Source: Neisseria wadsworthii 9715 (GTDB lineage: Bacteria; Pseudomonadota; Gammaproteobacteria; Burkholderiales; Neisseriaceae). Taken from it: a DNA stretch of 64,000 nucleotides. Both the position numbers and the translations under genes were made by a program. The notes beneath the pieces were generated by a model. That model worked only from the letters and a program-made list of their open reading frames with translations. It searched no databases and was not told the DNA's origin. The DNA is taken from contig NZ_JH165159.1 in NCBI RefSeq assembly GCF_000227765.1, positions 544,899 to 608,898 on the forward strand. The letters run 5' to 3'. Of the stretch, positions 9,526 to 18,450 are shown piece by piece (position 1 is the stretch's first letter; every line of letters starts with the position of its first letter).

Positions 9526-9560
9526 TGCCTGTCTGAAAAGGTTTCAGACAGGCATCTTTA
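9526..9560 (+). terminator. Inverted uptake-word terminator ending the pilus operon
   Basis: TGCCTGTCTGAA and its inverse, separated by five bases, followed by CTTTA. It lies 49 bases after the tip gene and is in the dialect of the core genes rather than that of the operon interior. Confidence 0.7.
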
Positions 9561-9634
9561 ATGTTGGCTTAGGGCAAGCAGCGTAAGCATACGAACGCTG
9601 TTTCAGATATTTATCTCCACTTCAAAACAAACGC

Positions 9635-9664
9635 AGGCCGTCTGAAAAATCATTCAGACGGCCT
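9635..9664 (-). terminator. Inverted AGGCCGTCTGAA pair ending the phenol operon
   Basis: AGGCCGTCTGAA and its inverse with a six-base loop lie 39 bases beyond the stop of dmpE on its downstream side. Its dialect differs from the terminator only 80 bases to the left, so the boundary between two uptake-word dialects falls here. Confidence 0.7.
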
Positions 9665-9702
9665 CAGTGTATCTTAATGTGATACGCTTTTTAAATCCGG
9701 CT

Positions 9703-10488
9703 TCAGCCAAACAACACCGAAGCGTTGCCGATGCCGCCGATGGATACCGACATGAAATCGCCTGCGCTCACGTTTTCCAGCGGCACCAGCGCGCCGGAGA
9801 GGATGATTTCGCCGACTTTGAGCGGGATGCCGAAGCTGCCGAGGGTGTTGGCGAGCCAGGCGACGCAGTTGACGGGGCTGCCGAGGGCGGCGGCGCCGGC
9901 GCCGGTGCTGATGATTTTGCCGTTTTTCTCGACAACCATGCCGCAGGTGCGCAAATCGACTTGGCGCGGGCTGACGGCGGTATCGCCGAGAATCAGGAGG
10001 CCGCAGGAGGCGTTGTCGGCGACGGTGTCTTGGATTTTGATTTGCCAGTTTTCGATGCGGGAATCGACGATTTCAAAACACGGCATCACGCATTCGGTGG
10101 CGGCGATGACGTCGGCGGCGGTCACGCCGGGGCCGTTGAGGTCTTTTTTCAGCACGAAGGCAATTTCGCCCTCGGCGCGCGGCTGCATCAGCATTTGGCT
10201 GACGGGCATGTCTTGCCCTTGGCTGAATACCATTTTGTCGGTGAGGAAGCCGAAATCGGGCTGGTCAACTTTGAGCATGGATTGGACGGCGTGCGAGGTG
10301 AGGCCGATTTTTTTGCCGATGACTTTTTCTCCGGCGTCCAAGCGGTGTTGCAGGAAGGCTTGGGAGATGTGGTAGGCGTCTTCGATGGTGATGTCGGGCG
10401 CTTGTTCGGTGAGCGGGCGGATGGCTTGGCGGCCGGTCATGGCTTGGTAGAGCATGGTGCCGAAGCGTTTGATGTCGTCTTGGGTCAT
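9703..10488 (-). CDS. dmpE: 2-oxopent-4-enoate hydratase
   Basis: A 261-residue cytoplasmic enzyme of the hydratase/decarboxylase family. It would add water to 2-hydroxypenta-2,4-dienoate to give 4-hydroxy-2-oxovalerate in the catechol meta pathway. Diagnostic stretches: GKKIGLTSHAVQSML, RAEGEIAFVLKKDL with the metal-binding glutamates, EIVDSRIENW, DNASCG, and the C-terminal GALVPLENVSAGD. It resembles dmpH of the same cluster; the match to DmpE/XylJ length and its TQDDIKRFG-type start separate the two. It is last in the leftward operon and is separated from dmpC by hairpins at 10503-10576, so it may be expressed at a lower level. The start has a GGAGAAATACC site upstream. Confidence 0.92.
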   Translation of the reverse strand: MTQDDIKRFGTMLYQAMTGRQAIRPLTEQAPDITIEDAYHISQAFLQHRLDAGEKVIGKKIGLTSHAVQSMLKVDQPDFGFLTDKMVFSQGQDMPVSQMLMQPRAEGEIAFVLKKDLNGPGVTAADVIAATECVMPCFEIVDSRIENWQIKIQDTVADNASCGLLILGDTAVSPRQVDLRTCGMVVEKNGKIISTGAGAAALGSPVNCVAWLANTLGSFGIPLKVGEIILSGALVPLENVSAGDFMSVSIGGIGNASVLFG

Positions 10489-10502
10489 GGTATTTCTCCG
10501 TG

Positions 10503-10528
10503 AGGCCGTCTGAAATTTCAGACGGCCT
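10503..10528. terminator. Perfect 26-bp uptake-word palindrome between dmpC and dmpE
   Basis: AGGCCGTCTGAAA joined directly to its inverse, followed on the plus strand by TTTTGTT. A GC-rich hairpin (GGCGGGCA, GGGA, TGCCCGCC) follows at 10557-10576. Together they could attenuate leftward transcription into dmpE; this is inference. Confidence 0.5.
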
Positions 10529-10620
10529 TTTGTTATGGGTTGTCGGGTTGTTGGGAGGCGGGCAGGGATGCCCGCCCTACGGTCTTTAGAACCGCACAGC
10601 CCGCTTTCAGACGGCCTGCC

Positions 10621-12081
10621 TTACATCTTGATGCAGATGTTTTTCAGCTCGGTGTAAAACTCGAGGCCGTGTACGCCGCCTTCGCGGCCGATGCCGGACT
10701 GTTTGGCGCCGCCGAATGCGGTGCGCAAATCGCGCAAAAACCAGCTGTTTACCCACACGATGCCGGCTTCCATCTGCTCGGCCACGCGCACGGCGCGGCT
10801 GCTGTTTTCCGTCCAGATGGCGGCGGCGAGGCCGTAGTCGGTGTCGTTGGCCAGTGCGACGGCTTCTTCTTCGGTATCGAAGGGACGGATGTGGCAGCAG
10901 GGGCCGAAGATTTCTTCGCGGATGACGCGGGCGTCGTCGGGCAGGCCTGTCCAGATGGTCGGCTCGACCCAGGCGCCGTCTTTGAGGGCTTCGCCCATGT
11001 CGGGCACGCCGCCGCCGATTTCTACGGTGGCGCCTTCTTCCACGGCCAGTTTGTAGTACGACAGCACTTTGTTGCGGTGCTCCTGGCTGACCAAGGGGCC
11101 GAAGTTGGCTTCGGGGTCTTCGGGGCGGCCGGGTTTGAGTTTGGCGGCTTCTTCTTTCATGCGGCGCACGAAGTCGTTGAACAGCGGGCGTTCTACATAC
11201 ACGCGCTCGGTGCCGAGGCAGACTTGGCCGCAGTTGACGAAGGCGGAGCGCATGGTGCCTTCGACGGCTTTTTCCAAATCGCAGTCGGCAAACACGATGG
11301 CGGGGTTTTTGCCGCCGCATTCCATTGAGATGTTGCGCAGGCCGACGGCGGCGGCTTTCATGATGATTTCGCCGGTGCGGGTTTCGCCGGTGAAGGTGAT
11401 GGCGTCGATGCCTTTGTGTTCGGTAAGGAACGCGCCGGCGGAGTTGGGGCCGAAGCCGTGCACGACGTTGAACACGCCGGGCGGCACGCCGCATTCGTTC
11501 ATCACTTCGCCCAGCAGCGTGGTGGTGGCGGGGGTTTCTTCAGACGGCTTCACAACCACGGTGTTGCCGCAGGCCAAGGCGGGGCCGACTTTCCAGGTCA
11601 TTAACAGCAGCGGCAGGTTCCACGGCGCAATCACGGCGACCACGCCTTTGGGGGTGCGGTGGCCGATGTTGACGGCGCCGGTGCCGTCGGGCGTGTCGAG
11701 GCGGAAGGCTTCGGTGGGGTGGTTGGCCAGGGTTTCGGAGAAAGCTTTGAAGTTGGCGGCGCCGCGCGGGATGTCGATGTGTGCGGCCATTTTGCGCGGT
11801 TTGCCGGTGTCGCGGCATTCGGCTTCGAGAAACTCGTCGAAACGCTCGTTGATGCGGTCGGCCACTTTGTTTAAGAGCCGGATGCGTTGGGCTTGGGTGA
11901 GCTTACCCCACGAACCTTTGAGCGCGGCGCGGGCGGCGGCTACGGCGGCATCGACTTCTTCTTTGCCGGCTTCGTGCACTATGCCGATCAGGCTGTTGTC
12001 GACCGGATTGCGGTTTTCAAAGGTTTTGCCGCCGGCGGAGCCGACATATTCGCCGTTGATAAAATGTTTGAATTCTTTCAT
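10621..12081 (-). CDS. dmpC: 2-hydroxymuconic semialdehyde dehydrogenase
   Basis: An NAD-dependent aldehyde dehydrogenase of 486 residues, the length I recall for DmpC. It would oxidise the yellow ring-cleavage product 2-hydroxymuconic semialdehyde to 4-oxalocrotonate. Visible: the cofactor-binding NLPLLLMTWK region, the catalytic glutamate in ISMECGGKNP near residue 250, and the catalytic cysteine in NCGQVCLGTERVYV near residue 287. An in-frame ATG nine codons further upstream is possible, but MKEFKHFINGEYVGS matches the family start and has GAGGCAG in front of it. A 107-bp inverted-repeat element begins 24 bases upstream. One AGACGGC-type uptake word lies inside the gene near 11549. Confidence 0.95.
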   Translation of the reverse strand: MKEFKHFINGEYVGSAGGKTFENRNPVDNSLIGIVHEAGKEEVDAAVAAARAALKGSWGKLTQAQRIRLLNKVADRINERFDEFLEAECRDTGKPRKMAAHIDIPRGAANFKAFSETLANHPTEAFRLDTPDGTGAVNIGHRTPKGVVAVIAPWNLPLLLMTWKVGPALACGNTVVVKPSEETPATTTLLGEVMNECGVPPGVFNVVHGFGPNSAGAFLTEHKGIDAITFTGETRTGEIIMKAAAVGLRNISMECGGKNPAIVFADCDLEKAVEGTMRSAFVNCGQVCLGTERVYVERPLFNDFVRRMKEEAAKLKPGRPEDPEANFGPLVSQEHRNKVLSYYKLAVEEGATVEIGGGVPDMGEALKDGAWVEPTIWTGLPDDARVIREEIFGPCCHIRPFDTEEEAVALANDTDYGLAAAIWTENSSRAVRVAEQMEAGIVWVNSWFLRDLRTAFGGAKQSGIGREGGVHGLEFYTELKNICIKM

Positions 12082-12104
12082 GTTGCTGCCTCTATTTTGA
12101 TAGG

Positions 12105-12211
12105 GCAAATAAACTTATATATGTCATGCCGGATATCTTGGTTTTCGGCAACCTCGGGGGATACTCGGGTCAAGCCCGAGTATGACGCACTGCTTTGTTA
12201 AGTTTATTTGC
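12105..12211. mobile_element. Miniature inverted-repeat element with 12-bp perfect ends
   Basis: The ends are GCAAATAAACTT and its exact inverse. The flanks carry a 6-bp direct repeat GATAGG (12099-12104 and 12212-12217), which looks like a target-site duplication. The interior holds the palindrome ATACTCGGG-N5-CCCGAGTAT at 12161-12183. The same terminal repeats bound a different core at 19991-20090. No transposase is encoded. It sits between dmpB and dmpC. Confidence 0.75.
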
Positions 12212-12316
12212 GATAGGGTTTGTGCAAGGTTTTTTCAGACGGTCTTAGATGCCTGTCTGAAAAGAACGGTCAGACCGCTCGATACTTAATCAATAACCGT
12301 GCCGTCCTACTCGGGG

Positions 12317-12339
12317 ATACTCGGGGCAAGCCCGAGTAT
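12317..12339. repeat. ATACTCGGG palindrome, copy 2
   Basis: ATACTCGGG-N5-CCCGAGTAT followed by GACGG. Other copies are at 12161-12183, 14094-14116 and 36093-36115, with a degenerate one near 14048. The form resembles the dRS3 repeats of Neisseria (short inverted repeat with a few central bases), but the sequence differs. Confidence 0.75.
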
Positions 12340-12397
12340 GACGGCTATCCATTTTCAGACGGCCTCTTGTTTCAGACAGGCCGTCTGAACATGCAAC

Positions 12398-13324
12398 TTA
12401 AGTCAATACGGTTAAGAAACGCTCGTTGAGCACGCGGTCATGGTAGAAAATGGCTTTGCCTAACTGCTCGGCATCCCAGGTTACGGGCGGGTGGTCGGGA
12501 TAGTGATAGTCGCCGCCGGCAAACACTTCGTTGCGGTTGCCCGAGGGGTCGAAGAAATAAATCGTTTGGCCGTGGGTGAGGCCGTGGCGGGTCGGGCCGA
12601 TGTCGATGGACGTGTTGGTCATGGCAATCAAGTCGCCGGCCATCAGCACGTCGTTCCACGTTTCGAGATAAAACGAGGCGTGGTGGAATTTGCCTTTTTC
12701 GGCATGGCGGATAAAGGCCACGTCGTGCGCCTTCATCGAGCAGGTGAGGAACTGCGCGGCGCGGGTGCCGTCGGGCGTGAGCACTTGCTCGGCCAAGTCG
12801 AAGCCCAATACGTTGGTGAACAAATCGTAGGTGCGGTCGAGGTCGTCGCCGTAGAGCAGGCAGTGGTCGAAACGGGTGGCTTTCATGCCTTTCAAATCGC
12901 GCGGCCAGGCTTCGGGGTTGCGCTCGCCCACGCCGTACTTACCGGGCTGGTCTTTGGTGGCAAACAGTTCGAACACATGGCCGGTGGGCGCGGTAAAGCG
13001 CACGCGGCGGCCGCAGCCTTTCAATTCGCCTGCGGGAATGTCTTCCACGTCCAGCCCGCCGAAATCGATTAATTCTTGGCGCAGTTTGTCTAAGGTGGCT
13101 TCGTCAATCACTTTGAAGGCCATGAAATCCATGCCGGCATGGTCGGTTTCGCGCAGCACGACGGAGAAGCTGTCTACTTCCGTCCAGCCTTTGAAATAGC
13201 GGCGGCCTTGTTCGTCGCTGCCGGTGGGAATCAGACCCAGCAAATCGCCGTAGTGTTTGACGGCTTCTTCCATGTCCAATACGCGGATTTGTACGTGTCC
13301 GGGACGCATTACACCTTTTCTCAT
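12398..13324 (-). CDS. dmpB: Catechol 2,3-dioxygenase (extradiol)
   Basis: A 308-residue two-domain vicinal-oxygen-chelate enzyme, near the usual 307. It would cleave catechol next to its hydroxyls with Fe(II) and O2 to give 2-hydroxymuconic semialdehyde. The iron ligands can be placed: His in [12 protein letters not shown] near residue 150, His in [10 protein letters not shown] near 214, and Glu in [20 protein letters not shown] near 265, which is the extradiol signature. The start [15 protein letters not shown] has GGAGAGAC upstream. It follows the ferredoxin gene dmpQ, the same pair order as in Pseudomonas. Confidence 0.97.
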   Translation of the reverse strand: MRKGVMRPGHVQIRVLDMEEAVKHYGDLLGLIPTGSDEQGRRYFKGWTEVDSFSVVLRETDHAGMDFMAFKVIDEATLDKLRQELIDFGGLDVEDIPAGELKGCGRRVRFTAPTGHVFELFATKDQPGKYGVGERNPEAWPRDLKGMKATRFDHCLLYGDDLDRTYDLFTNVLGFDLAEQVLTPDGTRAAQFLTCSMKAHDVAFIRHAEKGKFHHASFYLETWNDVLMAGDLIAMTNTSIDIGPTRHGLTHGQTIYFFDPSGNRNEVFAGGDYHYPDHPPVTWDAEQLGKAIFYHDRVLNERFLTVLT

Positions 13325-13373
13325 GATGTCTCTCCTATTCGTTGTTCGGTTTGTGGTTGTTGTCTTGAATGAA

Positions 13374-13697
13374 TTAAATAAACGGGTTGTAGGGCGGCGG
13401 GGGCGGCTCGCTCACGATCTCCATATCGCTTTCGGGAAAAACCCGGCACGCCAGCACCACGCCTTCGGCCAAATCCTGCTCGTTGATGTGGGTTTTGCTC
13501 ATCGCTTTTTTGCGGTAGCAGCCCGACAAAATCCGTATCCGGCACACACCGCATCCGCCGCCGCGGCAACCCACCGAAATGGCGTGCTGCCCCATCTGTT
13601 CGGAAGCGGCCAGCAGGGTTTGGCCTTCATACACGGTAATACTGCGCGTGCAGGCGGCCGAACCGCTCGGGTCTTTAATACATACGGTGTAGCCCAT
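13374..13697 (-). CDS. dmpQ: Plant-type [2Fe-2S] ferredoxin that reactivates catechol 2,3-dioxygenase
   Basis: A 107-residue cytoplasmic ferredoxin. The cluster cysteines are visible in [15 protein letters not shown] (residues about 43-51) and [11 protein letters not shown] near residue 82. XylT/DmpQ proteins reduce the oxidised iron of the extradiol dioxygenase and so rescue it during turnover of substituted catechols. It lies directly upstream of dmpB, which supports the assignment over a generic ferredoxin. The tail is proline-rich ([10 protein letters not shown]). Confidence 0.9.
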   Translation of the reverse strand: MGYTVCIKDPSGSAACTRSITVYEGQTLLAASEQMGQHAISVGCRGGGCGVCRIRILSGCYRKKAMSKTHINEQDLAEGVVLACRVFPESDMEIVSEPPPPPYNPFI

Positions 13698-13738
13698 GTT
13701 TCCTCCTTCGCGGTTTTAGCGAAACTCGCAAAGCTCGT

Positions 13739-13779
13739 TTTCAGACGGCCTCTTGTTTTCAGACAGGCCGTCTGAAACA
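13739..13779. repeat. Composite uptake words of two dialects
   Basis: TTTTCAGACGGCCTCTTG is followed by TTCAGACAGGCCGTCTGAA, in which the inverse of GCCTGTCTGAA overlaps the start of GGCCGTCTGAA. Nearly the same block stands at 12354-12388. It separates dmpQ from dmpI. Confidence 0.8.
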
Positions 13780-13971
13780 TCAACGCCCCTTCGCTTTGGC
13801 CGACTCGCCGCCGATGCCGAAATGCTGCTTGGGCATTTCGTTGATCAGCACGCGCACCGATTCTTTCGGCGCACCCACGGCGCGAACCATGGCTTCGGTT
13901 ACTTCGCGGATGACGGCTTCTTTTTGCTCGTCGGTACGGCCTTCCATCATGTGGACTTGAATAATCGGCAT
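13780..13971 (-). CDS. dmpI: 4-oxalocrotonate tautomerase
   Basis: A 63-residue enzyme of typical size. Pro-2 of the translated sequence becomes the catalytic N-terminal proline once Met is removed (MPIIQVHMMEGRT). The conserved arginines in EGRTDEQ and SVRVLINE are present. It would convert the enol form of 4-oxalocrotonate to the keto form for decarboxylation by DmpH. GGAAACAACC precedes the start. The tail (GGESAKAKGR) is the normal one for this family. Confidence 0.95.
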   Translation of the reverse strand: MPIIQVHMMEGRTDEQKEAVIREVTEAMVRAVGAPKESVRVLINEMPKQHFGIGGESAKAKGR

Positions 13972-14093
13972 GGTTGTTTCCTTTCTTTAGGTTTTTGTTT
14001 CTATTGAAACAACGATAATGAATTAGCTTAAAAACAGTTCACCCGCCATACTCGGGCTAGCCCCGGTATCTTGCGCTTCGGTCACGTTTGGAG

Positions 14094-14116
14094 ATACTCG
14101 GGTCAAGCCCGAGTAT
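14094..14116. repeat. ATACTCGGG palindrome, copy 3
   Basis: ATACTCGGG-N5-CCCGAGTAT followed by GACGG, with a degenerate copy (ATACTCGGGCTAGCCCCGGTAT) about 46 bases to its left. Both lie in the 183-base gap between dmpH and dmpI, where no gene is seen. Confidence 0.75.
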
Positions 14117-14154
14117 GACGGTGCTGCTATTAAGTAACGGTTGTCGCAACAAAG

Positions 14155-14946
14155 TTATTCAAAACGGCCGCTGATGCTGCCCAAATCTTGGAAATGCACG
14201 CAGAACGAGTCGCCTTTTTCCACCTGCACGGCGGCGGTAATCGCGCCGATCATCACAAACGAGCCTGCCGGCAGATATTCGCCGCGCTCGGCCAGCATGT
14301 TTGCCAGCATGGCGACCGATGCCGCCGGATGCCCCAACACCGCCGCGCCCGCGCCGGTCTGCACCACTTTGCCGTTGATTTCCATTACCACGCCCAGCGT
14401 TTTCAAATCCAATTCGCTCGCGGGTTTGGCACAGCCGCCGGTAATGAAACGGCTGGAAGAAGAGTTGTCGGCAATCACCGATTTCAAATCGAATTTGAAA
14501 TCTTTATAGCGCGAGTCAATCACTTCGATGGCGGGCATCACGAAATCGGTGGCGGCCAATACGTCGCCGATGTGGCAGCCGGGGCCGCGCAGGTCGGCTT
14601 TGGTTACAAACGCCAATTCCGCTTCGATTTTCGGGTGGATCAGCTCGTCGTGCTTCACCGCCGCGCCTTCGGGCACGCTGAAATAGTCGGCCAGAAAGCC
14701 GTAGCAGGGATGCTCCACGCCCATTTGGCTCATCTTCGCCCATGAGGTCAGCCCCATTTTCATGCCGACGATTTTGTTGCCGCGCGCTTCTTTGCGGCGG
14801 CGGATTTCCCATTGGATGTCGAAGGCGTCTTCGTAATCCATGTCGGGGAAATCGTCGGTGATTTTGGTGACTTCATAAGCCTGCAATTCGGCGTTTTCCA
14901 AATGTTCGGCCAGTTGTTCGATTTGTTGTTTGCTTAATGTGCTCAT
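14155..14946 (-). CDS. dmpH: 4-oxalocrotonate decarboxylase
   Basis: A 263-residue metal-dependent enzyme that would decarboxylate 2-oxo-hex-3-enedioate to 2-hydroxypenta-2,4-dienoate. Motifs: [37 protein letters not shown] with the metal-binding Glu residues, [13 protein letters not shown] and ADNSSSSRF, the family pattern also seen in dmpE. I chose the ATG whose last two bases overlap the dmpG stop (ATGA). A longer open frame runs back through dmpG but lacks family similarity. Known DmpH works in complex with DmpE; both are encoded here but apart. Confidence 0.93.
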   Translation of the reverse strand: MSTLSKQQIEQLAEHLENAELQAYEVTKITDDFPDMDYEDAFDIQWEIRRRKEARGNKIVGMKMGLTSWAKMSQMGVEHPCYGFLADYFSVPEGAAVKHDELIHPKIEAELAFVTKADLRGPGCHIGDVLAATDFVMPAIEVIDSRYKDFKFDLKSVIADNSSSSRFITGGCAKPASELDLKTLGVVMEINGKVVQTGAGAAVLGHPAASVAMLANMLAERGEYLPAGSFVMIGAITAAVQVEKGDSFCVHFQDLGSISGRFE

Positions 14947-15974
14947 GCTGTTTTGCCTTTCTGCTTGGCCATAGTGAGTGCTAAATCTTCGATCATGTCT
15001 TCCTGCCCGCCGACGGTGCCGCGCTTGCCCAGCTCCACCAGAATTTCGCGGGCGGACACGCCGTATTTGGCTTCGGCGCGTTTGGCAAACAGCAGGAACG
15101 ACGAATACACGCCCGCATAACCCAGCGTGAGCGCGTTGCGGTCGACGCGGATGGGGTGGTCCATAATCGGCACCACGCGGTCTTCGGCCACGTCCATCAG
15201 TTTGAATAAGTCGGTACCGTGCTCGACGCCCATGCGCTCCAACACCGCCACAAACACTTCCAGCGGCGTATTGCCCGCGCCTGCGCCCAAGCCCGCTACA
15301 GAGCCGTCGATGCGGTTGGCGCCGGCGTTGATGGCGGCCAGCGAGTTGGCGATGCCCATGCCGAGGTTGTGATGGCCGTGGAAACCCAGTTCGGTTTCGG
15401 GCTTCAGGGCTTGGCGCAGCGCACCGATTTTCTCTTCCACTTCTTCGGGCAACATGTAACCCGCCGAATCGGTGCAGTAGATGCAGTTGGCGCCGTAGCC
15501 TTCCATCAGCTTGGCCTGCTCGATCAGTTTGGCCGCGGGCACCATGTGCGCCATCATCAGAAAGCCGACGGTATCCAAGCCCAGCTCGGCGGATTTGGTG
15601 ATGTGTTGTTGGGAAACGTCGGCTTCGGTGCAGTGCGTAGCCACGCGGATGCACGACACGCCCAAGTCTTTGGCCATCAAGAGGTGGTCAACGGTGCCGA
15701 TGCCGGGCAAAAGCAGTGCCGACACTTTGGCCTGCTTCATTTTGGGAATCACGGCGCCGAGGTATTCTTCGTCGCTGTGGGCAGGAAAGCCGTAGTTGAG
15801 CGACGCACCGCCCAAGCCGTCGCCGTGGGTTACTTCGATCAGCGGCATACCGGATTCGTCGAGACCGGTGGCGATGTTTACCATTTCGTCTAAAGAAATC
15901 TGATGGCGTTTGGCGTGCATGCCGTCGCGCAGGCTCATATCATGCAGGGTAACTTTTTTACCTTTTAAATCCAT
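14943..15974 (-). CDS. dmpG: 4-hydroxy-2-oxovalerate aldolase
   Basis: A 343-residue DRE-TIM metallolyase-type aldolase. It would split 4-hydroxy-2-oxovalerate to pyruvate and acetaldehyde, with the acetaldehyde channelled to DmpF. The metal-binding and catalytic region [15 protein letters not shown] (residues about 11-25) and [26 protein letters not shown] (metal histidines) are clear. It overlaps dmpH by four bases and follows dmpF by ten, so F-G-H are translated as a tight block. Confidence 0.96.
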   Translation of the reverse strand: MDLKGKKVTLHDMSLRDGMHAKRHQISLDEMVNIATGLDESGMPLIEVTHGDGLGGASLNYGFPAHSDEEYLGAVIPKMKQAKVSALLLPGIGTVDHLLMAKDLGVSCIRVATHCTEADVSQQHITKSAELGLDTVGFLMMAHMVPAAKLIEQAKLMEGYGANCIYCTDSAGYMLPEEVEEKIGALRQALKPETELGFHGHHNLGMGIANSLAAINAGANRIDGSVAGLGAGAGNTPLEVFVAVLERMGVEHGTDLFKLMDVAEDRVVPIMDHPIRVDRNALTLGYAGVYSSFLLFAKRAEAKYGVSAREILVELGKRGTVGGQEDMIEDLALTMAKQKGKTA

Positions 15975-15984
15975 GTCGTTCTCC

Positions 15985-16893
15985 TTAGCGTGCGGGCAGG
16001 GTTAAAACGCCGTTGGCCGCTTCTTCGGCAAACATTTCGGCAGTGCGCAAACCGGCGGCGGTCATGATGTCGAGGTTGCCGGCAAAAGGCGGCAGGAAGT
16101 CGCCCAAGCCTTTCACTTCGATGAAAATCGACACTTTGTTGCCGTCGAACACGGGGCCGTTGACCAGCGTGTAGCCCGGCACATAGCGTTGCACGTCGGC
16201 CACCATGCGGTGTACCGATTCGGTAATCGCGGCTTGGTCGGGTTCGCTTTCAGTGAGGCAGTGGATGGTGTCGCGCATCATCAAAGGCGGTTCGGCCGGA
16301 TTGATGATGATGATGGCCTTGCCTTTTTTGGCGCCGCCCACGCTTTCCACGGCCTGCGCGGTGGTGCGGGTGAATTCGTCGATGTTGGCGCGGGTGCCGG
16401 GGCCGACCGATTTGGACGACACGGTAGCAATGATTTCTCCGTAGCTAACCGGCTGAACGCGGGAAATGGCTGCCACCATTGGCACGGTGGCTTGGCCGCC
16501 GCAGGTAACCATGTTCACGTTCATTTCCAGCTTTTCGGCGTGTGCTTTCAGATTCACGGGCGGAATGCAGAAAGGGCCGATGGCGGCGGGCGTGAGGTCG
16601 ATCATGATCACGCCCTGCTCGTTGAGCTTGCGGCTGTTTTCGGCATGCACATAAGCGGACGTGGCGTCGAAGGCGATGCGGATGTCGTCTTCTTTCACAT
16701 ACGGCAACAGGCCGTCCACGCCCGTGTCGCTGGTTTTGATGCCCATGTCGCGGGCGCGCTTCAAGCCTTCGGATTGCGGGTCGATGCCGACCATCCACAC
16801 CGGCTCTATCCACTCGGAACGCTTCATTTTCATCAGTAAGTCGGTGCCGATGTTGCCCGGCCCGATAATGGCCGCTTTAAGTTTTTTACTCAC
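15985..16893 (-). CDS. dmpF: Acetaldehyde dehydrogenase (CoA-acylating)
   Basis: A 302-residue NAD- and CoA-dependent enzyme that would turn acetaldehyde into acetyl-CoA, as partner of DmpG. The Rossmann motif [17 protein letters not shown] is at residues 7-23 and the catalytic cysteine in [12 protein letters not shown] near residue 130. The C-terminal half holds the dimerisation/partner-binding region ending NVNMV... to NGVLTLPAR. It is the first lower-pathway gene after the phenol hydroxylase block, a position different from the Pseudomonas order where it comes near the end. Confidence 0.96.
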   Translation of the reverse strand: MSKKLKAAIIGPGNIGTDLLMKMKRSEWIEPVWMVGIDPQSEGLKRARDMGIKTSDTGVDGLLPYVKEDDIRIAFDATSAYVHAENSRKLNEQGVIMIDLTPAAIGPFCIPPVNLKAHAEKLEMNVNMVTCGGQATVPMVAAISRVQPVSYGEIIATVSSKSVGPGTRANIDEFTRTTAQAVESVGGAKKGKAIIIINPAEPPLMMRDTIHCLTESEPDQAAITESVHRMVADVQRYVPGYTLVNGPVFDGNKVSIFIEVKGLGDFLPPFAGNLDIMTAAGLRTAEMFAEEAANGVLTLPAR

Positions 16894-16957
16894 GGCTTTC
16901 TCCTCGTTATTGGTTTTGGTTTTTTCAGACGGCCTGTCCGAACATCTGAATCATGGT

Positions 16958-18019
16958 TTAGATTTTCTTAAACAAGGCCGAACGGGTTTGTGTTTCGCTG
17001 CCGTCGGCGGCCGTGAGGAAGCGCTCCATGTGGATGTCGCGCTCAAACAGGCGGCTTTGCATCAGCGTGGTAATGGCGGCTTCGATCATCGGCGGCGGGC
17101 CGCAGAGATAGGCTTTGTGGCCGCTGCAACGGTTGTTGAAGTAATCGGCCACGGCTTCGTGCACGAAACCGTTGAAGCCTTCCCAGTTTTCTTCCGGCAG
17201 GGCGGCGTTGAGCGCCGGGATGTAGTGGAAGTTTTCATGCTCTTCGGCCAGCTTTTCAAACAGCTCGCGGTGGTAGAGTTCGGCCACATTGCGCGCGCCT
17301 TGAAACAGGTAAATCCGGCGGCTGTCGCCTTCTTCCAGCAAATCCAAAATCATGGATTCGGGGCTGGACAAGCCCGAACCGCCGGCAATGAAAATCGCGT
17401 CTTGACCGTCGGACTTGCGCACGAAGAATTGGCCGTAAGGGCCGGAAAGCGGCAGCTCGTCGCCTTCTTTCAGGCTTTCGTGCAGCCAAGTGGTGGCCGC
17501 GCCGCCTTCTACTTTGCGCACATGCAGCTCAACCGTGTCGGCCATAGACGGCGGGTTGGCAATCGAAAAAGCGCGCGTGCCTTCCACGCCCGGCACTTGC
17601 AGGTTGATGTATTGGCCTGCCTGAAATTTCATGGGTCGGTCGAGTTTCAGGGTGATGCCGAGAATGGTGGGCGAAAGCGGCTTCAGCGCAGTGACGGTGG
17701 CGGTGTAGTCTTCCACCGTGTAGCCCAAGAAATCGGGATCGACGTCGATATCGGCTTCGATGGTCATATCCGATTCGGGCATGCAGCAGCAGGCCAGCAC
17801 TTTACCTTCGTCGCGCTCGACGTCCATCAGGGCGAAGGGGGAAGCGTTGCCGAGGTCGCCGTAGCCTTCGGTAACCTGCACTTTGCAGGTACCGCAGGTG
17901 CCGTGTCCGCAGGCAAACGGCAGCCAAACGCCTTGCCGCAGCGCAGCGGCCAAAATGGTTTGGCCTTCTTCCACTTCGATCACGTCGCCGGTGGGTTCTA
18001 CCGTTACTTGATAGCTCAT
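16958..18019 (-). CDS. dmpP: Phenol hydroxylase reductase component (P5)
   Basis: A 353-residue flavo-iron-sulfur reductase supplying NADH electrons to the phenol hydroxylase. The N-terminal [2Fe-2S] ferredoxin domain has CGHGTCGTCKVQV (residues 38-50) and a fourth cysteine in VLACCCMPESD. The FAD motif RAFSIANPPS is near residue 190 and the NAD-binding IFIAGGSGLSSPESM near residue 230. The protein ends with a normal reductase tail. It lies 13 bases after dmpO. Confidence 0.96.
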   Translation of the reverse strand: MSYQVTVEPTGDVIEVEEGQTILAAALRQGVWLPFACGHGTCGTCKVQVTEGYGDLGNASPFALMDVERDEGKVLACCCMPESDMTIEADIDVDPDFLGYTVEDYTATVTALKPLSPTILGITLKLDRPMKFQAGQYINLQVPGVEGTRAFSIANPPSMADTVELHVRKVEGGAATTWLHESLKEGDELPLSGPYGQFFVRKSDGQDAIFIAGGSGLSSPESMILDLLEEGDSRRIYLFQGARNVAELYHRELFEKLAEEHENFHYIPALNAALPEENWEGFNGFVHEAVADYFNNRCSGHKAYLCGPPPMIEAAITTLMQSRLFERDIHMERFLTAADGSETQTRSALFKKI

Positions 18020-18032
18020 GGTTTCCCCCTTT

Positions 18033-18395
18033 CTACACGCCGGTGCCGTTCCAGCCGTTCAGCCCGGGCGTTTTGAAGCGCAGCAGCGATTTGTGGTCGA
18101 AACCGAGCTGCTCCAGCGTTTTGCCGTCGTCGGGGGAGAAGGCTTGGTTGTTGAGCCGCCATTGCACTTCGTTCCACTTGATGTGTTCGAAGTCGGGGTG
18201 TTGGGCAAAGCCTTCGGGCAGCACATGCTCGCGGAAGTCTTTGAAGGTCATGGCCGGCGGAAGCGGAAACGCTTTGGCGGAGCAGAAGAGCAGGTGTTCG
18301 TCCCATCCGACATACACTAAGATGTTGCCGCCGAAGTTTTCGCGGCGGTCACGGATGTCGCCGTGGTAGTTTTCATGGATGGCTTTAGTTGGCAT
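18033..18395 (-). CDS. dmpO: Phenol hydroxylase P4 subunit
   Basis: A 120-residue small subunit of the multicomponent phenol hydroxylase. In this family P4 belongs to the (LNO)2 oxygenase core, where it is the gamma subunit. Its family pattern is visible in YHGDIRDRRENFGGNILVYVGWDEHLLFCSAKAFPLPP and DHKSLLRFKTPGLNGWNG at the end. It stands between dmpN and dmpP as in other phenol clusters, which makes the assignment secure. An AGGCCGTCTGAA word lies in the 55-base gap to dmpN. Confidence 0.93.
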   Translation of the reverse strand: MPTKAIHENYHGDIRDRRENFGGNILVYVGWDEHLLFCSAKAFPLPPAMTFKDFREHVLPEGFAQHPDFEHIKWNEVQWRLNNQAFSPDDGKTLEQLGFDHKSLLRFKTPGLNGWNGTGV

Positions 18396-18450
18396 GGTTT
18401 CTCCTTTTATGTTGTTATTGATTGACGATGAGGCCGTCTGAAACTGCTTG

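Larger units (their letters stand above)
12082..12397. other. 316-base gap inside the phenol operon filled by repeats
   Basis: No coding signal is visible. The gap holds the inverted-repeat element (12105-12211), uptake words of both dialects around 12237-12262, a second ATACTCGGG palindrome (12317-12339) and a composite uptake word near 12370-12388 (TTCAGACAGGCCGTCTGAA). Transcription from the upstream dmp genes must cross all of this to reach dmpC. Confidence 0.7.

Noticed and set aside
9667-13775. Long open frames on the plus strand opposite dmpE, dmpC, dmpB and dmpQ
   Set aside because: They lie wholly opposite genes with clear enzyme motifs, have glycine/alanine-rich composition typical of antisense frames of GC-rich genes, and no ribosome sites.
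14155-15654. A single 499-codon frame covering dmpH and part of dmpG
   Set aside because: Its first half is arginine/histidine-rich nonsense out of frame with dmpG; only the dmpH part from 14946 is a real protein.
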